Assembly (NCBI GenBank): GCA_016788885.1
Contig: JAEURX010000025.1
Location: 62,001-126,000 of the forward strand
Direction of reading: 5' to 3'
Origin: Nitrospira sp.
GTDB taxonomy: Bacteria > Nitrospirota > Nitrospiria > Nitrospirales > Nitrospiraceae
DNA length: 64,000 nt
In this document: positions 17,441 through 25,816 of the stretch, in pieces
How the letters are laid out: every line of letters starts with the position of its first letter
Numbering within the stretch: the first letter of the stretch is position 1
The notes under the pieces: model-generated
Databases searched by the model: none
What the model was told of the DNA's origin: nothing
Seen by the model: only the letters and a program-made list of their open reading frames with translations
Made by a program: the position numbers and the translations under genes

Positions 17441-18910
17441 TCAATACGCAAAATCCAATCCGACCAACATGGTTTGCCCTCTCAAATCACCGCCGGTCGG
17501 ACCAACGGCTTGCGTGCGATAACTATTATATTCCGCATGCAATGCCAGATCGGTTCGGGTGGAGTGATGAATGAAATACCGGGCCAGCACGGTGTGGGAA
17601 TCGACGTCATTATAGTTCCCTTTGAACACATCCGTGTTGCCGTCGCCATGCCGGTCGTTTCGAATCACATCATATCGATAGGCAAAAAACCAGTCCGGCA
17701 TATCAAAGAACAGGGCCGGCGCATAGTCCAATTCGACGAACGCACCATTCCAGGACGCGTTCTGCGGAGTCGGAATGCCTTGCGAGGCAAACAATTGTGC
17801 GCTGTCGTGGCCATGCATGATCGCGCCGAAGACGTTCCATTCCCCATTGAAGGTCAAACTCACATCGATGCCGATTCTCGTAAACGGCTTTCCGCTGCCG
17901 GCGACGCCCTGACAGGTCGGGCAGGTCGCATTGACCAGCGTCGGGGCTTGGCCATATGCGCCGAAGATCCCGACTCGATTCCCCGTCACGATGCCGTAGC
18001 CGCCGAACGATTGCGTGATGTGACCGTAAAAATTCACATTCCGTCCGCCCGTCCCGCAGGGAGTATTGGGTGGGCAGCCGCCCAACGGCCCCGAGAACGA
18101 GTTGGTGGCCAGCGCGGTCAACGAATAGCGAAGGTACCCTTCCGTCGACGGCGTTTTCATAATGCCCGAGAGTTCCCCGCCCGGCTGGTTATCACCCAAC
18201 AGGAAGGAATTGGGGTTGAGATAGGAGCTCGTCGAGGTACCGCCGATCGTCGCGGTATAGGGGACTCCCGGCGTATAGTGATACATGACGAACGGCGTGT
18301 TCAAAGTCGGGCTGCGTTTTTCGCTGAACGGAAGATCGAGTTCGAATTTTCCCACGCGCAGGTTCAACAAGTAGTTGCCGGGATCGGATTTGACGCCGAA
18401 GTACCGCTCCAAACGCATCAAACGCACAAACGCGCTTTCAAGATCCCCATCCGACGCGCCCGTGCCGAACCCCGCGCTGCCGAGTCCCGGCGTATAGACC
18501 ACGCCAAAGGCGATATCCCGGTGCAGCGTGCCGAAACTCAACAGGTCCAGGCCGGTGAAACCGAACCCTCCGGTCGTGATGCCGCTGCCCTCCGTCCTCA
18601 CCTGCGCCGCCTGGTATCCGACCGTCGCGCGAATCGACACCGGCCAGAAGCCCATGCCGATCCCCTCGTAGACCGGCGAATCCGCCTCGGACCCCAATTG
18701 ATACCCGCGATCCCTGAAGAGGTTGCCGAAGTCATTGAGTTTAGGGAAGCCCGGGACGTGGCATACGTTACACTTGAAGTCATACTTGCGGGCAAACGCC
18801 GGAATCGCCTCGGCTTTTTGTACCAGCCCGCTCAATTCGTAACTGATCAGCGCGACCAGGACGAGTATCGACATAATTACCGCCCTGGCCCGCAATGTTG
18901 CGCTCTTCAT
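17441..18910 (-). CDS. Outer-membrane haem-porin fusion (Cyc2-like layout)
   Basis: 489 residues. A signal segment (~1-35) is followed at once by AIPAFARKYDFKCNVCH, with the haem-binding motif Cys47-Cys50-His51, and the conserved PKLNDFGNLFRDRGYQ. The remaining ~410 residues are beta-strand-rich with alternating hydrophobics and aromatic girdles and end in DFAY, typical of an outer-membrane barrel. This order, monohaem plug then porin, is that of Cyc2, the outer-membrane iron-oxidising cytochrome, though the barrel itself is not recognised as Cyc2. Two extra Cys pairs (CPPNTPC, CPTC) occur in barrel loops. It lies 40 bases after a cupredoxin-like gene on the same strand. An electron-conduit role is inference. 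Confidence 0.75.
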   Translation of the reverse strand: MKSATLRARAVIMSILVLVALISYELSGLVQKAEAIPAFARKYDFKCNVCHVPGFPKLNDFGNLFRDRGYQLGSEADSPVYEGIGMGFWPVSIRATVGYQAAQVRTEGSGITTGGFGFTGLDLLSFGTLHRDIAFGVVYTPGLGSAGFGTGASDGDLESAFVRLMRLERYFGVKSDPGNYLLNLRVGKFELDLPFSEKRSPTLNTPFVMYHYTPGVPYTATIGGTSTSSYLNPNSFLLGDNQPGGELSGIMKTPSTEGYLRYSLTALATNSFSGPLGGCPPNTPCGTGGRNVNFYGHITQSFGGYGIVTGNRVGIFGAYGQAPTLVNATCPTCQGVAGSGKPFTRIGIDVSLTFNGEWNVFGAIMHGHDSAQLFASQGIPTPQNASWNGAFVELDYAPALFFDMPDWFFAYRYDVIRNDRHGDGNTDVFKGNYNDVDSHTVLARYFIHHSTRTDLALHAEYNSYRTQAVGPTGGDLRGQTMLVGLDFAY

Positions 18911-18950
18911 CGATCAGCCTCCCATTTCACAATTCGGCTGTCTTGCTTGG

Positions 18951-19814
18951 TTATTCAGGCGGCAGTTCATCGCCGCCACCGGCAATTTTCCATTCGACTT
19001 CGACCGGGCGGACGGGAAACTCGAATCGAGATTCGACCTGGGCTTTCGGAGAAATCTCTAGGGGTTGCCGGAGGACATGGGGTTCGTCATACACGGGGCG
19101 AGAGGCACTGAACTTGACGATGTTGAACCCGGGATGCCAGGCAATCAGCGTATAGGAACCAGGTGGAATGCCCTTGATTTCGAATCGCCCCAGTTCATCG
19201 GTCACCGCAAAATAGGGATGGTCGAGCGCCGCGGCCCACGCATTCATATGCACATGCACATCACACTGCAGCCGCAAGCCGACCCCGCGCGCCCGGACGA
19301 GGGTAGCCGCAATTTCGCGGTTCGCCGTCGGCATGGCAATGTTGAAGAGGCTGTGTTTGTCGCTGAACAGATGCGGATTGTGCAGAATCGGTTCGAAATT
19401 GATCAGCGCGACCTCCGCCGTGCGGACAAACGGCGTAATCTGCTGTTCGAACTGGCAAGCCTGCCCCGCAGGATGCGTCGCGCTTTTTCCCATCCGCAGC
19501 GGATAGGCGGGCGCGGCGGCCTTTCCACGCTCCACCCGCTCGAGATACACGAGCACGTCCTGAAGACCGTTGGTACCCGGATCAATTCGTAAGGCCGGTG
19601 ACGGCACGTGAGTGCCGCAGGTATCCGGATCGGCAAACACTTTCAGCGGCGGGAGTTTCGGAATGCTTCCCGTCCAGACAACCTGGCCGTTGACCGTGCC
19701 ACCGTCGGAGACATCGATGATTTCATACTCGGCATAGCCGCTGGTTGCGGTGAGAAGCCATGCCAGACTGCACAGAAGCACAAGACGGTAACCGCGATGT
19801 CGTCGTGGAGACAT
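18951..19814 (-). CDS. Exported cupredoxin/carboxypeptidase-regulatory-like protein
   Basis: 287 residues with a Sec signal (MSPRRHRGYRLVLLCSLAW, cleavage near SGYA-EY). The central part resembles a type 1 copper fold: His145 or His148 in LHNPHLF, then Cys184, His187 and Met190 in LQCDVHVHMNAW. The last third is a carboxypeptidase-regulatory-like beta domain (VTDELGRFEIKGIPPGSYTL, AWHPGFN). Together this is the plastocyanin-like plus Cna-type layout seen in methylamine-utilisation-type proteins. Probably periplasmic, possibly passing electrons to or from the haem-porin encoded 40 bases downstream. Copper binding is inferred from residue spacing. Confidence 0.7.
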   Translation of the reverse strand: MSPRRHRGYRLVLLCSLAWLLTATSGYAEYEIIDVSDGGTVNGQVVWTGSIPKLPPLKVFADPDTCGTHVPSPALRIDPGTNGLQDVLVYLERVERGKAAAPAYPLRMGKSATHPAGQACQFEQQITPFVRTAEVALINFEPILHNPHLFSDKHSLFNIAMPTANREIAATLVRARGVGLRLQCDVHVHMNAWAAALDHPYFAVTDELGRFEIKGIPPGSYTLIAWHPGFNIVKFSASRPVYDEPHVLRQPLEISPKAQVESRFEFPVRPVEVEWKIAGGGDELPPE

Positions 19815-19871
19815 GAAGACCTCTTCGACATACCGAGGGCCGGATGACCCAGGGCCGGTAAAAATAAAAAA

Positions 19872-19903
19872 GCCCGAACCTCCGCCGGGGGAGATTCGGG
19901 CTC
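19872..19903 (-). terminator. Rho-independent terminator for the O-methyltransferase gene
   Basis: Read on the minus strand, AGCCCGAATCTCC pairs with GGAGGTTCGGGCT around a short GC loop, followed by a TTTTTTATTTTT tract (complement of 19861-19871). It lies ~110 bases after the methyltransferase stop at 20013 and before the cupredoxin-like gene start, so it separates the two units. Confidence 0.85.
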
Positions 19904-20012
19904 TAGAGCTGGTCGCTCGTTGGCCTCACTTATGTGCGCACGCGGAGGAGACTAATCAACCGCACTCCGGCCTGTCAAGTATGCGAGACGCGAGTGTCGA
20001 ACGAAATCGCGT

Positions 20013-21026
20013 CTACTTGATACCGATGACCATGGAATCCGGTCCGGCCAGATGTTCGACGCTCGTGCGTGTGAAACCGGCCTTCTTCATCCATTGCCGG
20101 CAATCCGCACCGGTGAAGTCGAATCCGCCCTTGGTCTCGATCAGCATATTGAGGCTCATCAACAAGCCGAAGGCGTTGGTTTTCCGGGCATCATCGATCA
20201 AGGCCTCATGGACGATCAACGCGCCGCCTTTTGGCAATGCCGCATACGCCTTGCGCAGCAGCATCATTTTTTCTTTGAGATCCCAGTCGTGCAGGATGTG
20301 CCCCATGATGAGCACATCCACCTTCGGCAATGATTCCTCGAAAAAGTTCCCTTCGTGAAACGTCACGCGCTTCTGCAGTTTCTTGCTTGTGACATAGGTC
20401 TCGAAGACGGGCCGCACGACAGGAAGATCCATGCCCTGGCCGTTGAGATGCTGGTGTGCCAACGCGATTTCCACCGCCACGCCGCCTTGGGCACAGCCGA
20501 TGTCGGCAAAGGAATCAAACCGCTTCCACGGAAATTTCGCTGCAATGGCGCGGGCTGTCCCCTGACTGAGTCCGGTCATCGCTTTGAGAAATCCTTCCAA
20601 CCGCTGCGGATCTCTGTAGAGCGTGCCGAAGAAATCGTCGCCTCTCTTCACTTCATTCTGCGGCTTGCCCGTGCGTAGTGCTTCCGTCAGTGATCCCCAA
20701 AATCCATACAGACGGGCATTACACATCTCCAGCATGCCGCCGATATAGGAGGGTTTGGCGCGATCAAGAAACAGGGCGCTTTCCGGCGTGTTGGCGTATC
20801 GCGTCCCGATCCGCTTCAGGAGGCCGAGCGCCACCAAAGCATCGAAAAAGTCCCGCGCGCTGCGGGGATGCAATTTCAGTTTGGCGGCCAAGGCTTTCAG
20901 GTCGAGCCGACGCTTGGCCAACTCCGTGAAGACGCCCAATTCCACCGCGGTCAACAATGTCTTTGAACCCCAAAACCCGAACCCGATTTGGAGCAGTCGA
21001 TCAGGAACCACTTGGCGTCCGGCCAT
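20013..21026 (-). CDS. O-methyltransferase (AcsOMT/caffeate OMT type)
   Basis: 337 residues. An N-terminal winged-helix dimerisation domain (~15-95, [27 protein letters not shown]) is followed by a SAM-binding domain with [17 protein letters not shown] (motif I) and [21 protein letters not shown]. The HDW motif is the catalytic His region of plant-type O-methyltransferases, here His-Asp-Trp. The family methylates hydroxyls on small aromatic or polyketide-like molecules. No biosynthetic cluster is nearby, so the substrate is open. It ends upstream of a clear terminator. Confidence 0.85.
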   Translation of the reverse strand: MAGRQVVPDRLLQIGFGFWGSKTLLTAVELGVFTELAKRRLDLKALAAKLKLHPRSARDFFDALVALGLLKRIGTRYANTPESALFLDRAKPSYIGGMLEMCNARLYGFWGSLTEALRTGKPQNEVKRGDDFFGTLYRDPQRLEGFLKAMTGLSQGTARAIAAKFPWKRFDSFADIGCAQGGVAVEIALAHQHLNGQGMDLPVVRPVFETYVTSKKLQKRVTFHEGNFFEESLPKVDVLIMGHILHDWDLKEKMMLLRKAYAALPKGGALIVHEALIDDARKTNAFGLLMSLNMLIETKGGFDFTGADCRQWMKKAGFTRTSVEHLAGPDSMVIGIK

Positions 21027-21312
21027 GATGCTATCCTTTCATGAGACAGAAAGAGCGCGAGGCTACGCGGGGAACCATGCCCTGTCAACGTCGATCAACG
21101 ATCGGCAGGCACCCGGCACAGCGCTTTTTTCTCCGCCGTATCGACGGAGAGACAGGTCGCCGCGGCATTCCCCGTCCATCCGCTGCCCGCTATGCAGCGG
21201 CAGTGATAAATCTGTCCGGGTCATCGTGAGGCAGGATCGTTGCCAGCACCCGGTTCGTCATGCAGTCACGACACCACCGCGCGCGAATATCGGTTCATGG
21301 AGGAGGTTACGC

Positions 21313-21453
21313 ATGGCTACGTACAATCAACTGAGAAGGGTCTGTGCACGCTGTTGCGGCTGGGATCGCTGCACAGTGTCAGTTCTGCGAAACAATGGAG
21401 CGGTCCGCAAAATCCAACCGGAAATATCTCGCGGCCTGAACACGTGGCCCTGA
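21313..21453 (+). CDS. Possible 46-residue Cys-rich small protein
   Basis: Starts MATYNQLRRVCARCCGWDRC at an ATG preceded by a near-perfect GGAGGAGG ribosome-binding site (21298-21305). It has four Cys within ten residues (C11, C14, C15, C20) and a basic, polar remainder. The ribosome-binding site and Cys cluster are the only support; no family recognised. The surrounding 535 bases have no other gene. Confidence 0.4.
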   Translation: MATYNQLRRVCARCCGWDRCTVSVLRNNGAVRKIQPEISRGLNTWP

Positions 21454-21561
21454 ACTTTGAGTCCGCGGCATGGTGCCTCCTTCACCGTCGCAAACGAACA
21501 GGCATCTTCCGTCGAAGCAGGCAGGGGTTCAAGCCGATGCACCGGTCCTCGCGGCGACAGG

Positions 21562-22197
21562 TTACTCGACCAACCTCCGGAAGGCTGTCTTGATCTGCGC
21601 TAGTCCTTCTCGCAGGTCGCGCTCAAACGAATCGGCCCGTGCCCGTGCCATGTCCCGCTTCATCCTGAGATCGTTTCGGTACGCCTGTACTCGCCGAAGC
21701 AGGTCCTGTTTGGTGGCCTCGACGGTGTGCCGCTGTGCCCCGCGTTCATCCAGCCATCCGTACCTCAGCGCGTCGAACTCCGCCTCAAGCCGGCTTGCCC
21801 GTCCGACGAGGTCTTCCCACAGCCGTCCCGACCCGAAGGCCACTCCCGCCAACGTTCGATCCGCCATGGACTCGAACTGACTCAGCGCCTGCGTAATCTT
21901 CTCGCGCTGCTCCTCGATGCTGTTACGCGCCTCGGCTTTTCCCAACGTCAGTTGCACGTGCAGATGATCGAGTGCCGACTGCAACTCAGCTTTCACCTGA
22001 CCGACGACGGCCGTTGAGGCCGACAGTTCATTACGCACCGACGTCACCAGTTCGCGCAACTGTTGCTTGCCTTCCTCGATCCGCTCCAGCGCCTGCGCCC
22101 TCGTCTGCGTGAGTTGGGCCTCCAACACGGCCGCCTGGTGTTCCAAGGCCTCCAGTTTCTTCTCAATCGACGCACGGATGGTTTGAATTCCTGACAT
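21562..22197 (-). CDS. Coiled-coil protein
   Basis: 211 residues from ATG 22197, which has GGGAGGA upstream; the longer frame to 22326 runs through the preceding small gene. It is almost entirely helical heptad sequence: EKKLEALEHQAAVLEAQLTQ, ALERIEEGKQQLRELV, EFDALRYGWLDERGAQ and a final YRNDLRMKRDMARARADSF. No signal or membrane segment. Probably a cytoplasmic structural or stress protein. It follows the 55-residue lipoprotein-like gene by 25 bases, so the two form a small operon. Confidence 0.75.
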   Translation of the reverse strand: MSGIQTIRASIEKKLEALEHQAAVLEAQLTQTRAQALERIEEGKQQLRELVTSVRNELSASTAVVGQVKAELQSALDHLHVQLTLGKAEARNSIEEQREKITQALSQFESMADRTLAGVAFGSGRLWEDLVGRASRLEAEFDALRYGWLDERGAQRHTVEATKQDLLRRVQAYRNDLRMKRDMARARADSFERDLREGLAQIKTAFRRLVE

Positions 22198-22222
22198 CGC
22201 TGTTCCTCCCCACAGGATTGTG

Positions 22223-22390
22223 CTACCGTCCAAGAGAGCCCTCCGAATTGGACCCGGGGCTGTGCGGCCCCGACTCACGATGTGACGACGGCGCGGGACG
22301 TTCGACCTTGGGGGTCGGCGGGGCACAAGCGGGAATCGCGACCGTGATACTCAGCACGAAGACGATCCCTAGGCTGGATACGATGGTCAT
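22223..22390 (-). CDS. 55-residue exported or lipoprotein-like small protein
   Basis: MTIVSSLGIVFVLSITVAIPAC is a short hydrophobic segment ending in Cys22, followed by a Pro-, Ser- and Gly-rich polar tail. The ATG at 22390 has GGAGGA at 22395-22400 with ideal spacing. IPAC is an imperfect lipobox (Pro at -2), so it is either a lipoprotein or a one-helix membrane peptide. It lies 25 bases upstream of the coiled-coil gene. Family not recognised. Confidence 0.6.
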   Translation of the reverse strand: MTIVSSLGIVFVLSITVAIPACAPPTPKVERPAPSSHRESGPHSPGSNSEGSLGR

Positions 22391-22772
22391 AAGGTCCTCC
22401 GCACAATCTCACCGGCATCGGCGATTTCCGCACGGGAACATCGCACGTGAGACGAGTTGTGGCGCGGCATTGACAGCCGAAGGGGCAACAGCCGTGCCAG
22501 AGTTCGCACACCAACCAGAAGCAGCACCGCCCGCTGAACATCTTCACCATCCACGTCTCGTCAGAGCCCACGACTGCGGAGAATTTCCGCAGCCCCCTGA
22601 TTCGGAACTGGCGCGAATGGCCACAGGCAGCGCGGGGCCCTGCGGGAGAATCCCCTTGACCGGCAGCCAAGGCTCCCGGCATCGGGCTTGCTCTCACTCC
22701 CTTAGCAGAAGATGTGTCCAACCCGTCGCGTCCGATGACCTCACTCCACCAAAACCAACGAAGGAGGGCCCC
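22391..22772. other. Intergenic region upstream of CBS gene
   Basis: 382 bases between divergent genes. Frames crossing it have no family features. The GGAGGG ribosome-binding site at 22763-22768 sets the CBS start. No operator or riboswitch-like structure recognised. Confidence 0.45.
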
Positions 22773-23210
22773 ATGAGAGCCTCAGAATATTTCGTTCACG
22801 GGTGCGACCCCACGGCATTGATCGTTCGGCAGATTATGGAGGATGCCGTCGTCACGGTCAGTCCCACGTCCAAAGCAATGGCGGTGGCCGAACTGCTCAG
22901 CGAACACAACTTTGGAAGTGTCCCGGTCGTCGAGAGGGATCAGACCCTGCGCGGGCTGGTGACGGAGTTTGATCTCCTGAAAGCCGTTGAGCAGGGGAAG
23001 GATCTTCGTGAGGTCACGGTGGAGGAGATCATGACTCGGGATGTCGTCACGACCACGGAGGACATGCCGCTGATGAGCCTGATCCATCTCCTCCAGGAAC
23101 GGCACCTCATCCGCGTTCCGGTCGTGAAAGATCGCCGGCTCATCGGCATGGTCGCTCGGCGCGATGTGATCTTCGGCTACGTCAAAGCGCGGGCCGTCTA
23201 CTGGCCGTAA
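22773..23210 (+). CDS. Two-CBS-domain protein, paralogue of 7672-8106
   Basis: 145 residues from ATG 22773 (GGAGGG ribosome-binding site); the long upstream extension of the frame to 22218 overlaps the opposite-strand lipoprotein-like gene and is not supported. CBS1: VRQIMEDAVVTVSP...GLVTEFDLLKAVEQGKDL. CBS2: VEEIMTRDVVTTTE...GMVARRDVIFGYVKA. It matches the protein at 7672-8106 over its whole length, including the terminal YW. Probably senses adenine nucleotides; partner unknown. Confidence 0.9.
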   Translation: MRASEYFVHGCDPTALIVRQIMEDAVVTVSPTSKAMAVAELLSEHNFGSVPVVERDQTLRGLVTEFDLLKAVEQGKDLREVTVEEIMTRDVVTTTEDMPLMSLIHLLQERHLIRVPVVKDRRLIGMVARRDVIFGYVKARAVYWP

Positions 23211-23326
23211 CCTTTGTCCGGATGACGAAGGACGCCGGGGCATGCACGTAGACGTCACATGACCCGTGGCATGACAGAGCCCGCCGCCACGACAGATCGC
23301 ACGAACGCATCTCGTCGGGACGCTGC

Positions 23327-23500
23327 CTAATGAGCCGACCTGGGAATCGGATCAGGAATGATCCTGCCGCATTCCAAACAACGCACCGTTCCAGTGTCTT
23401 CGCCCTGTTCCGTCAGAACAGGATCCACCAGTCGGCGATGGCAACAGGTGACGAGGGAGGGACGCATGACGTGCGGCAAGTCGATGGATGGCGTCTGCAT
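23327..23500 (-). CDS. 57-residue Cys-motif mini-protein, copy A
   Basis: Starts MQTPSIDLPHVMRPSLVTCC at ATG 23500 with a GGAGG ribosome-binding site. It carries C19/C20-H21 and then C41-x2-C44 in RCLECGRIIPDP, a likely small zinc-binding ribbon (Cys/His plus CxxC). The protein at 25407-25577 is a clear paralogue: both share TC-x-H-x-RL-x-D and RCLECG-xx-I-x-DP at nearly equal spacing and start MQ(S/T)P. No signal. The longer frame to 23716 overlaps the DUF2238 gene and is rejected. Family not recognised. Confidence 0.65.
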   Translation of the reverse strand: MQTPSIDLPHVMRPSLVTCCHRRLVDPVLTEQGEDTGTVRCLECGRIIPDPIPRSAH

Positions 23501-23613
23501 GGCAGCCTCCGTGCTAGGCGTGGGGACTCGACGCGTGATGACGGGAGCACAACCGGACACATGATAACAGAATGTGGAGGGGGATGCATGCCGACAGGCC
23601 CGGAGGGCTTTCG

Positions 23614-24258
23614 TTATGCGGCGTCGATCGTTCGATCTGTTCCGACCCAGGCGGTCACCATCATCGTCAGCGCAGCACCGGCGAACGCCGCCGCCATGTC
23701 TTTCTGCGCATCCCATTCGTCGCCTTGCGTCCCCAGATACATGCTGCCCAACTCCGGACTGACGACCATGGCCACCATCGCTTCCACGACCTCAAAGAAT
23801 CCACTCTGGGCCAGAACCCCGCTGACCGGCAGGAAGTAGGACCACCCTCCCCGTAATCCGGCCAGACGTACCAGCACCTCGCGCAGCGGATACACCAGCA
23901 GGAGACCATAGGCAAAATGAACGAGCCGGTCGAAGGGATTCCGGCTCAATGCCAGCACGTCTTTGAGCCAAAACCCGAAGGGAACCTCAGCGTAGGTGTA
24001 GTGGGCGCCAATCGCATGCAGCACCATGAACGCCGCAATGAGACAGTAGGATGAGAGAGAAAAGGAGAACCGGCGATAGGTGATCAGAAGTCCCATCGCC
24101 AGCCCGACCGTCAACAGATTTTCCAGGAACCAATCGTGGCGATTGACCGGCTCAACCGCCAACACACACCAGAACAACCCGTAGGTTAGAAGCAGCCCCA
24201 GCGCGATACGCTGCCGCTCCACCTCGACCGTACCCTGTCCTTGCTCCCCTACTCGCAT
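23614..24258 (-). CDS. DUF2238 (YjdF-type) membrane protein, copy A
   Basis: 214 residues with about six membrane helices. Conserved family positions are HAIGAHYTYAEVPFGFW, NPFDRLVHFAYGLLLVYPLRE and GDEWDAQKDMAAAFAG, whose clustered His, Glu, Asp and Arg on helix ends suggest a catalytic or metal site. Inner membrane; function unknown. The next gene upstream (24268-24906) is a tandem paralogue 9 bases away. ATG 24258 is taken as the start, but a GTG slightly downstream is possible. Confidence 0.85.
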   Translation of the reverse strand: MRVGEQGQGTVEVERQRIALGLLLTYGLFWCVLAVEPVNRHDWFLENLLTVGLAMGLLITYRRFSFSLSSYCLIAAFMVLHAIGAHYTYAEVPFGFWLKDVLALSRNPFDRLVHFAYGLLLVYPLREVLVRLAGLRGGWSYFLPVSGVLAQSGFFEVVEAMVAMVVSPELGSMYLGTQGDEWDAQKDMAAAFAGAALTMMVTAWVGTDRTIDAA

Positions 24259-24267
24259 GCCGACTGG

Positions 24268-24906
24268 CTATTCCGAGAACGCCGCCTCCGATTCCAACGC
24301 CGTCTCCGCCCCGCGCAACGCACGCACCACCAACAACAGCGTCATCGAAAGCAAGGCGCCGTAGAGTGCCGCAGCCATATCCTTTTGCGCGTCCCAGATA
24401 TCCCCTTGCGAGCCCAGATACATGACGCCCAATTCCGGGTGCACGGCACGCGCCACCCAGGACTCGATGATTTCCCAGAGGCCGCTCAATCCAAGCACGG
24501 TCATGACCGGCAGGTAATACACCACCCATCCCCGGATACTGGCACTCAGCCGGAACACTTCCTCCATCGGATAGGCTAGGAAAAAGCCGAAGCTGAAATG
24601 CACCACCCGATCGAAATGATTGCGCCCAAGGTGCAGCACCTGATCCAACCAGAGCCCGATCGGCACCTCTGCATAGGTGTAATGCACGCCGATCGTGTGC
24701 AACGTCAAAAATGCCGTAATGAGCGCATACGAGGTCTGCGAGAGGGGCAGGAACCGATGGGTCGCGACCAGGAGCACGACAAACACGGCAGGCAAAATAC
24801 TCGCGATCAACCAGAACTGGGGATCGACCGGGGCTTGCGCCATCCAGGCCGACACAGCGACGTACCACATGAGGAGCCCGATCGACACCAGCCTGTTGCG
24901 ACTCAC
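24268..24906 (-). CDS. DUF2238 (YjdF-type) membrane protein, copy B
   Basis: 212 residues from a GTG at 24906, chosen because AGGAG lies 8 bases upstream; an ATG at 24927 lacks a ribosome-binding site. About six membrane helices. It carries the same motifs as copy A (HTIGVHYTYAEVPIGLW, NHFDRVVHFSFGFFLAYPMEE, GDIWDAQKDMAAALYG). The pair arose by tandem duplication and then diverged. No enzymatic role is established for the family. Confidence 0.85.
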   Translation of the reverse strand: MSRNRLVSIGLLMWYVAVSAWMAQAPVDPQFWLIASILPAVFVVLLVATHRFLPLSQTSYALITAFLTLHTIGVHYTYAEVPIGLWLDQVLHLGRNHFDRVVHFSFGFFLAYPMEEVFRLSASIRGWVVYYLPVMTVLGLSGLWEIIESWVARAVHPELGVMYLGSQGDIWDAQKDMAAALYGALLSMTLLLVVRALRGAETALESEAAFSE

Positions 24907-25406
24907 AAGTGGTTCTCCTGGTGACATGGTGCGGGGAAGACACGCCTCCGCCCGCTGCGCGAAGAGGCTGAATTTACTCTACTGGATGGGTTCCCTTCCT
25001 GCAACCGCCTGCGGCGCACAGACTCGCGCCACGCATCGCGCACAGAATGACTTGCATGAACGTCCTACGCGGCATGGCAGGGGCGAATACAAGTCTGATC
25101 GTGAAGGTCTGTCGCCCGACAAGCCTGGAGGCAGGCCACCACACGATCTGGCCTGGAGGGCAGCGACCGCACGGCCCTCGCAGTGGCGGCATGGGATGCG
25201 GAGCCGGCGCGCCGGTTGACGCCGGTCCATCTCAGCATATAGGTGGTGGCGCGGAGCGAGGCCACGAATGGTTGTGTCAGTAAATGTCTGGCGTGAATAT
25301 GTGGAAAATTCGTACTGTCAAGTGTTGAGAAATCTGCTAGGGTTGGGCCGAATTCAGCCGGAAATGGCCTCTCACATAACGTCCGCCGCGATTCGGGGAG
25401 GTTCTT
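24907..25406. other. Intergenic region
   Basis: 500 bases between divergent genes. The last ~120 bases before 25407 are more AT-rich than the surroundings (25270-25340) and could hold the promoter of the mini-protein gene. I could not assign a sigma factor motif. The open frames in it look like chance frames. Confidence 0.4.
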
Positions 25407-25577
25407 ATGCAGAGTCCTCAACTCGATCCGACCATGACACGGACACTCACCTGCCTTCACATGCGGCTCATCGATCGCATCCCTTCCGAACACGACGATG
25501 ACCCTCCTCGCTATCGCTGCCTCGAATGCGGGGCGGTGATCGAAGATCCGGAGTGTCACCCGAAGTCGTTGGCATAG
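25407..25577 (+). CDS. 56-residue Cys-motif mini-protein, copy B
   Basis: Starts MQSPQLDPTMTRTLTCLHMR at ATG 25407 with GGGGAGG at 25395-25401. The likely metal ligands are C16-x-H18 and C39-x2-C42 (RCLECGAVIEDP), plus a further Cys50-His51. Paralogous to 23327-23500. It is too short for most gene callers. The two mini-protein genes bracket the two DUF2238 genes, suggesting that a mini-protein/DUF2238 unit was duplicated. No known function. Confidence 0.65.
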   Translation: MQSPQLDPTMTRTLTCLHMRLIDRIPSEHDDDPPRYRCLECGAVIEDPECHPKSLA

Positions 25578-25816
25578 TCGCAGGGCCCTGGTCGCAGACG
25601 TGCGCGGCGACCAACCACAGCAGGCCGATCACGACCAGTTCGAACGCCCACTCTGAACTTCTCCCCCGTCATCACCGGTTTCATCGTGTGAACACTCTTC
25701 CACGAGCCGCTTCCGGCGCACCCCTGACGCCACGCATCAGTCTCGTCCACGCCATTGTCTTCTCGTCCACATCGCGGCATACTGCAACTGGACGTTCCAC
25801 CCCGAGGACAAACACC

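Noticed and set aside
17474-19111. Plus-strand frame of 545 codons opposite the haem-porin and cupredoxin-like genes
   Set aside because: Composition (Arg, Gly, Ala-rich) and absence of any motif mark it as an antisense shadow; the minus-strand frames carry signal peptides and haem/copper motifs.
25280-25330. Possible sigma-54 promoter before the mini-protein gene (TGGC then TG at roughly -24/-12 spacing)
   Set aside because: Spacing and the GC element do not match the consensus.
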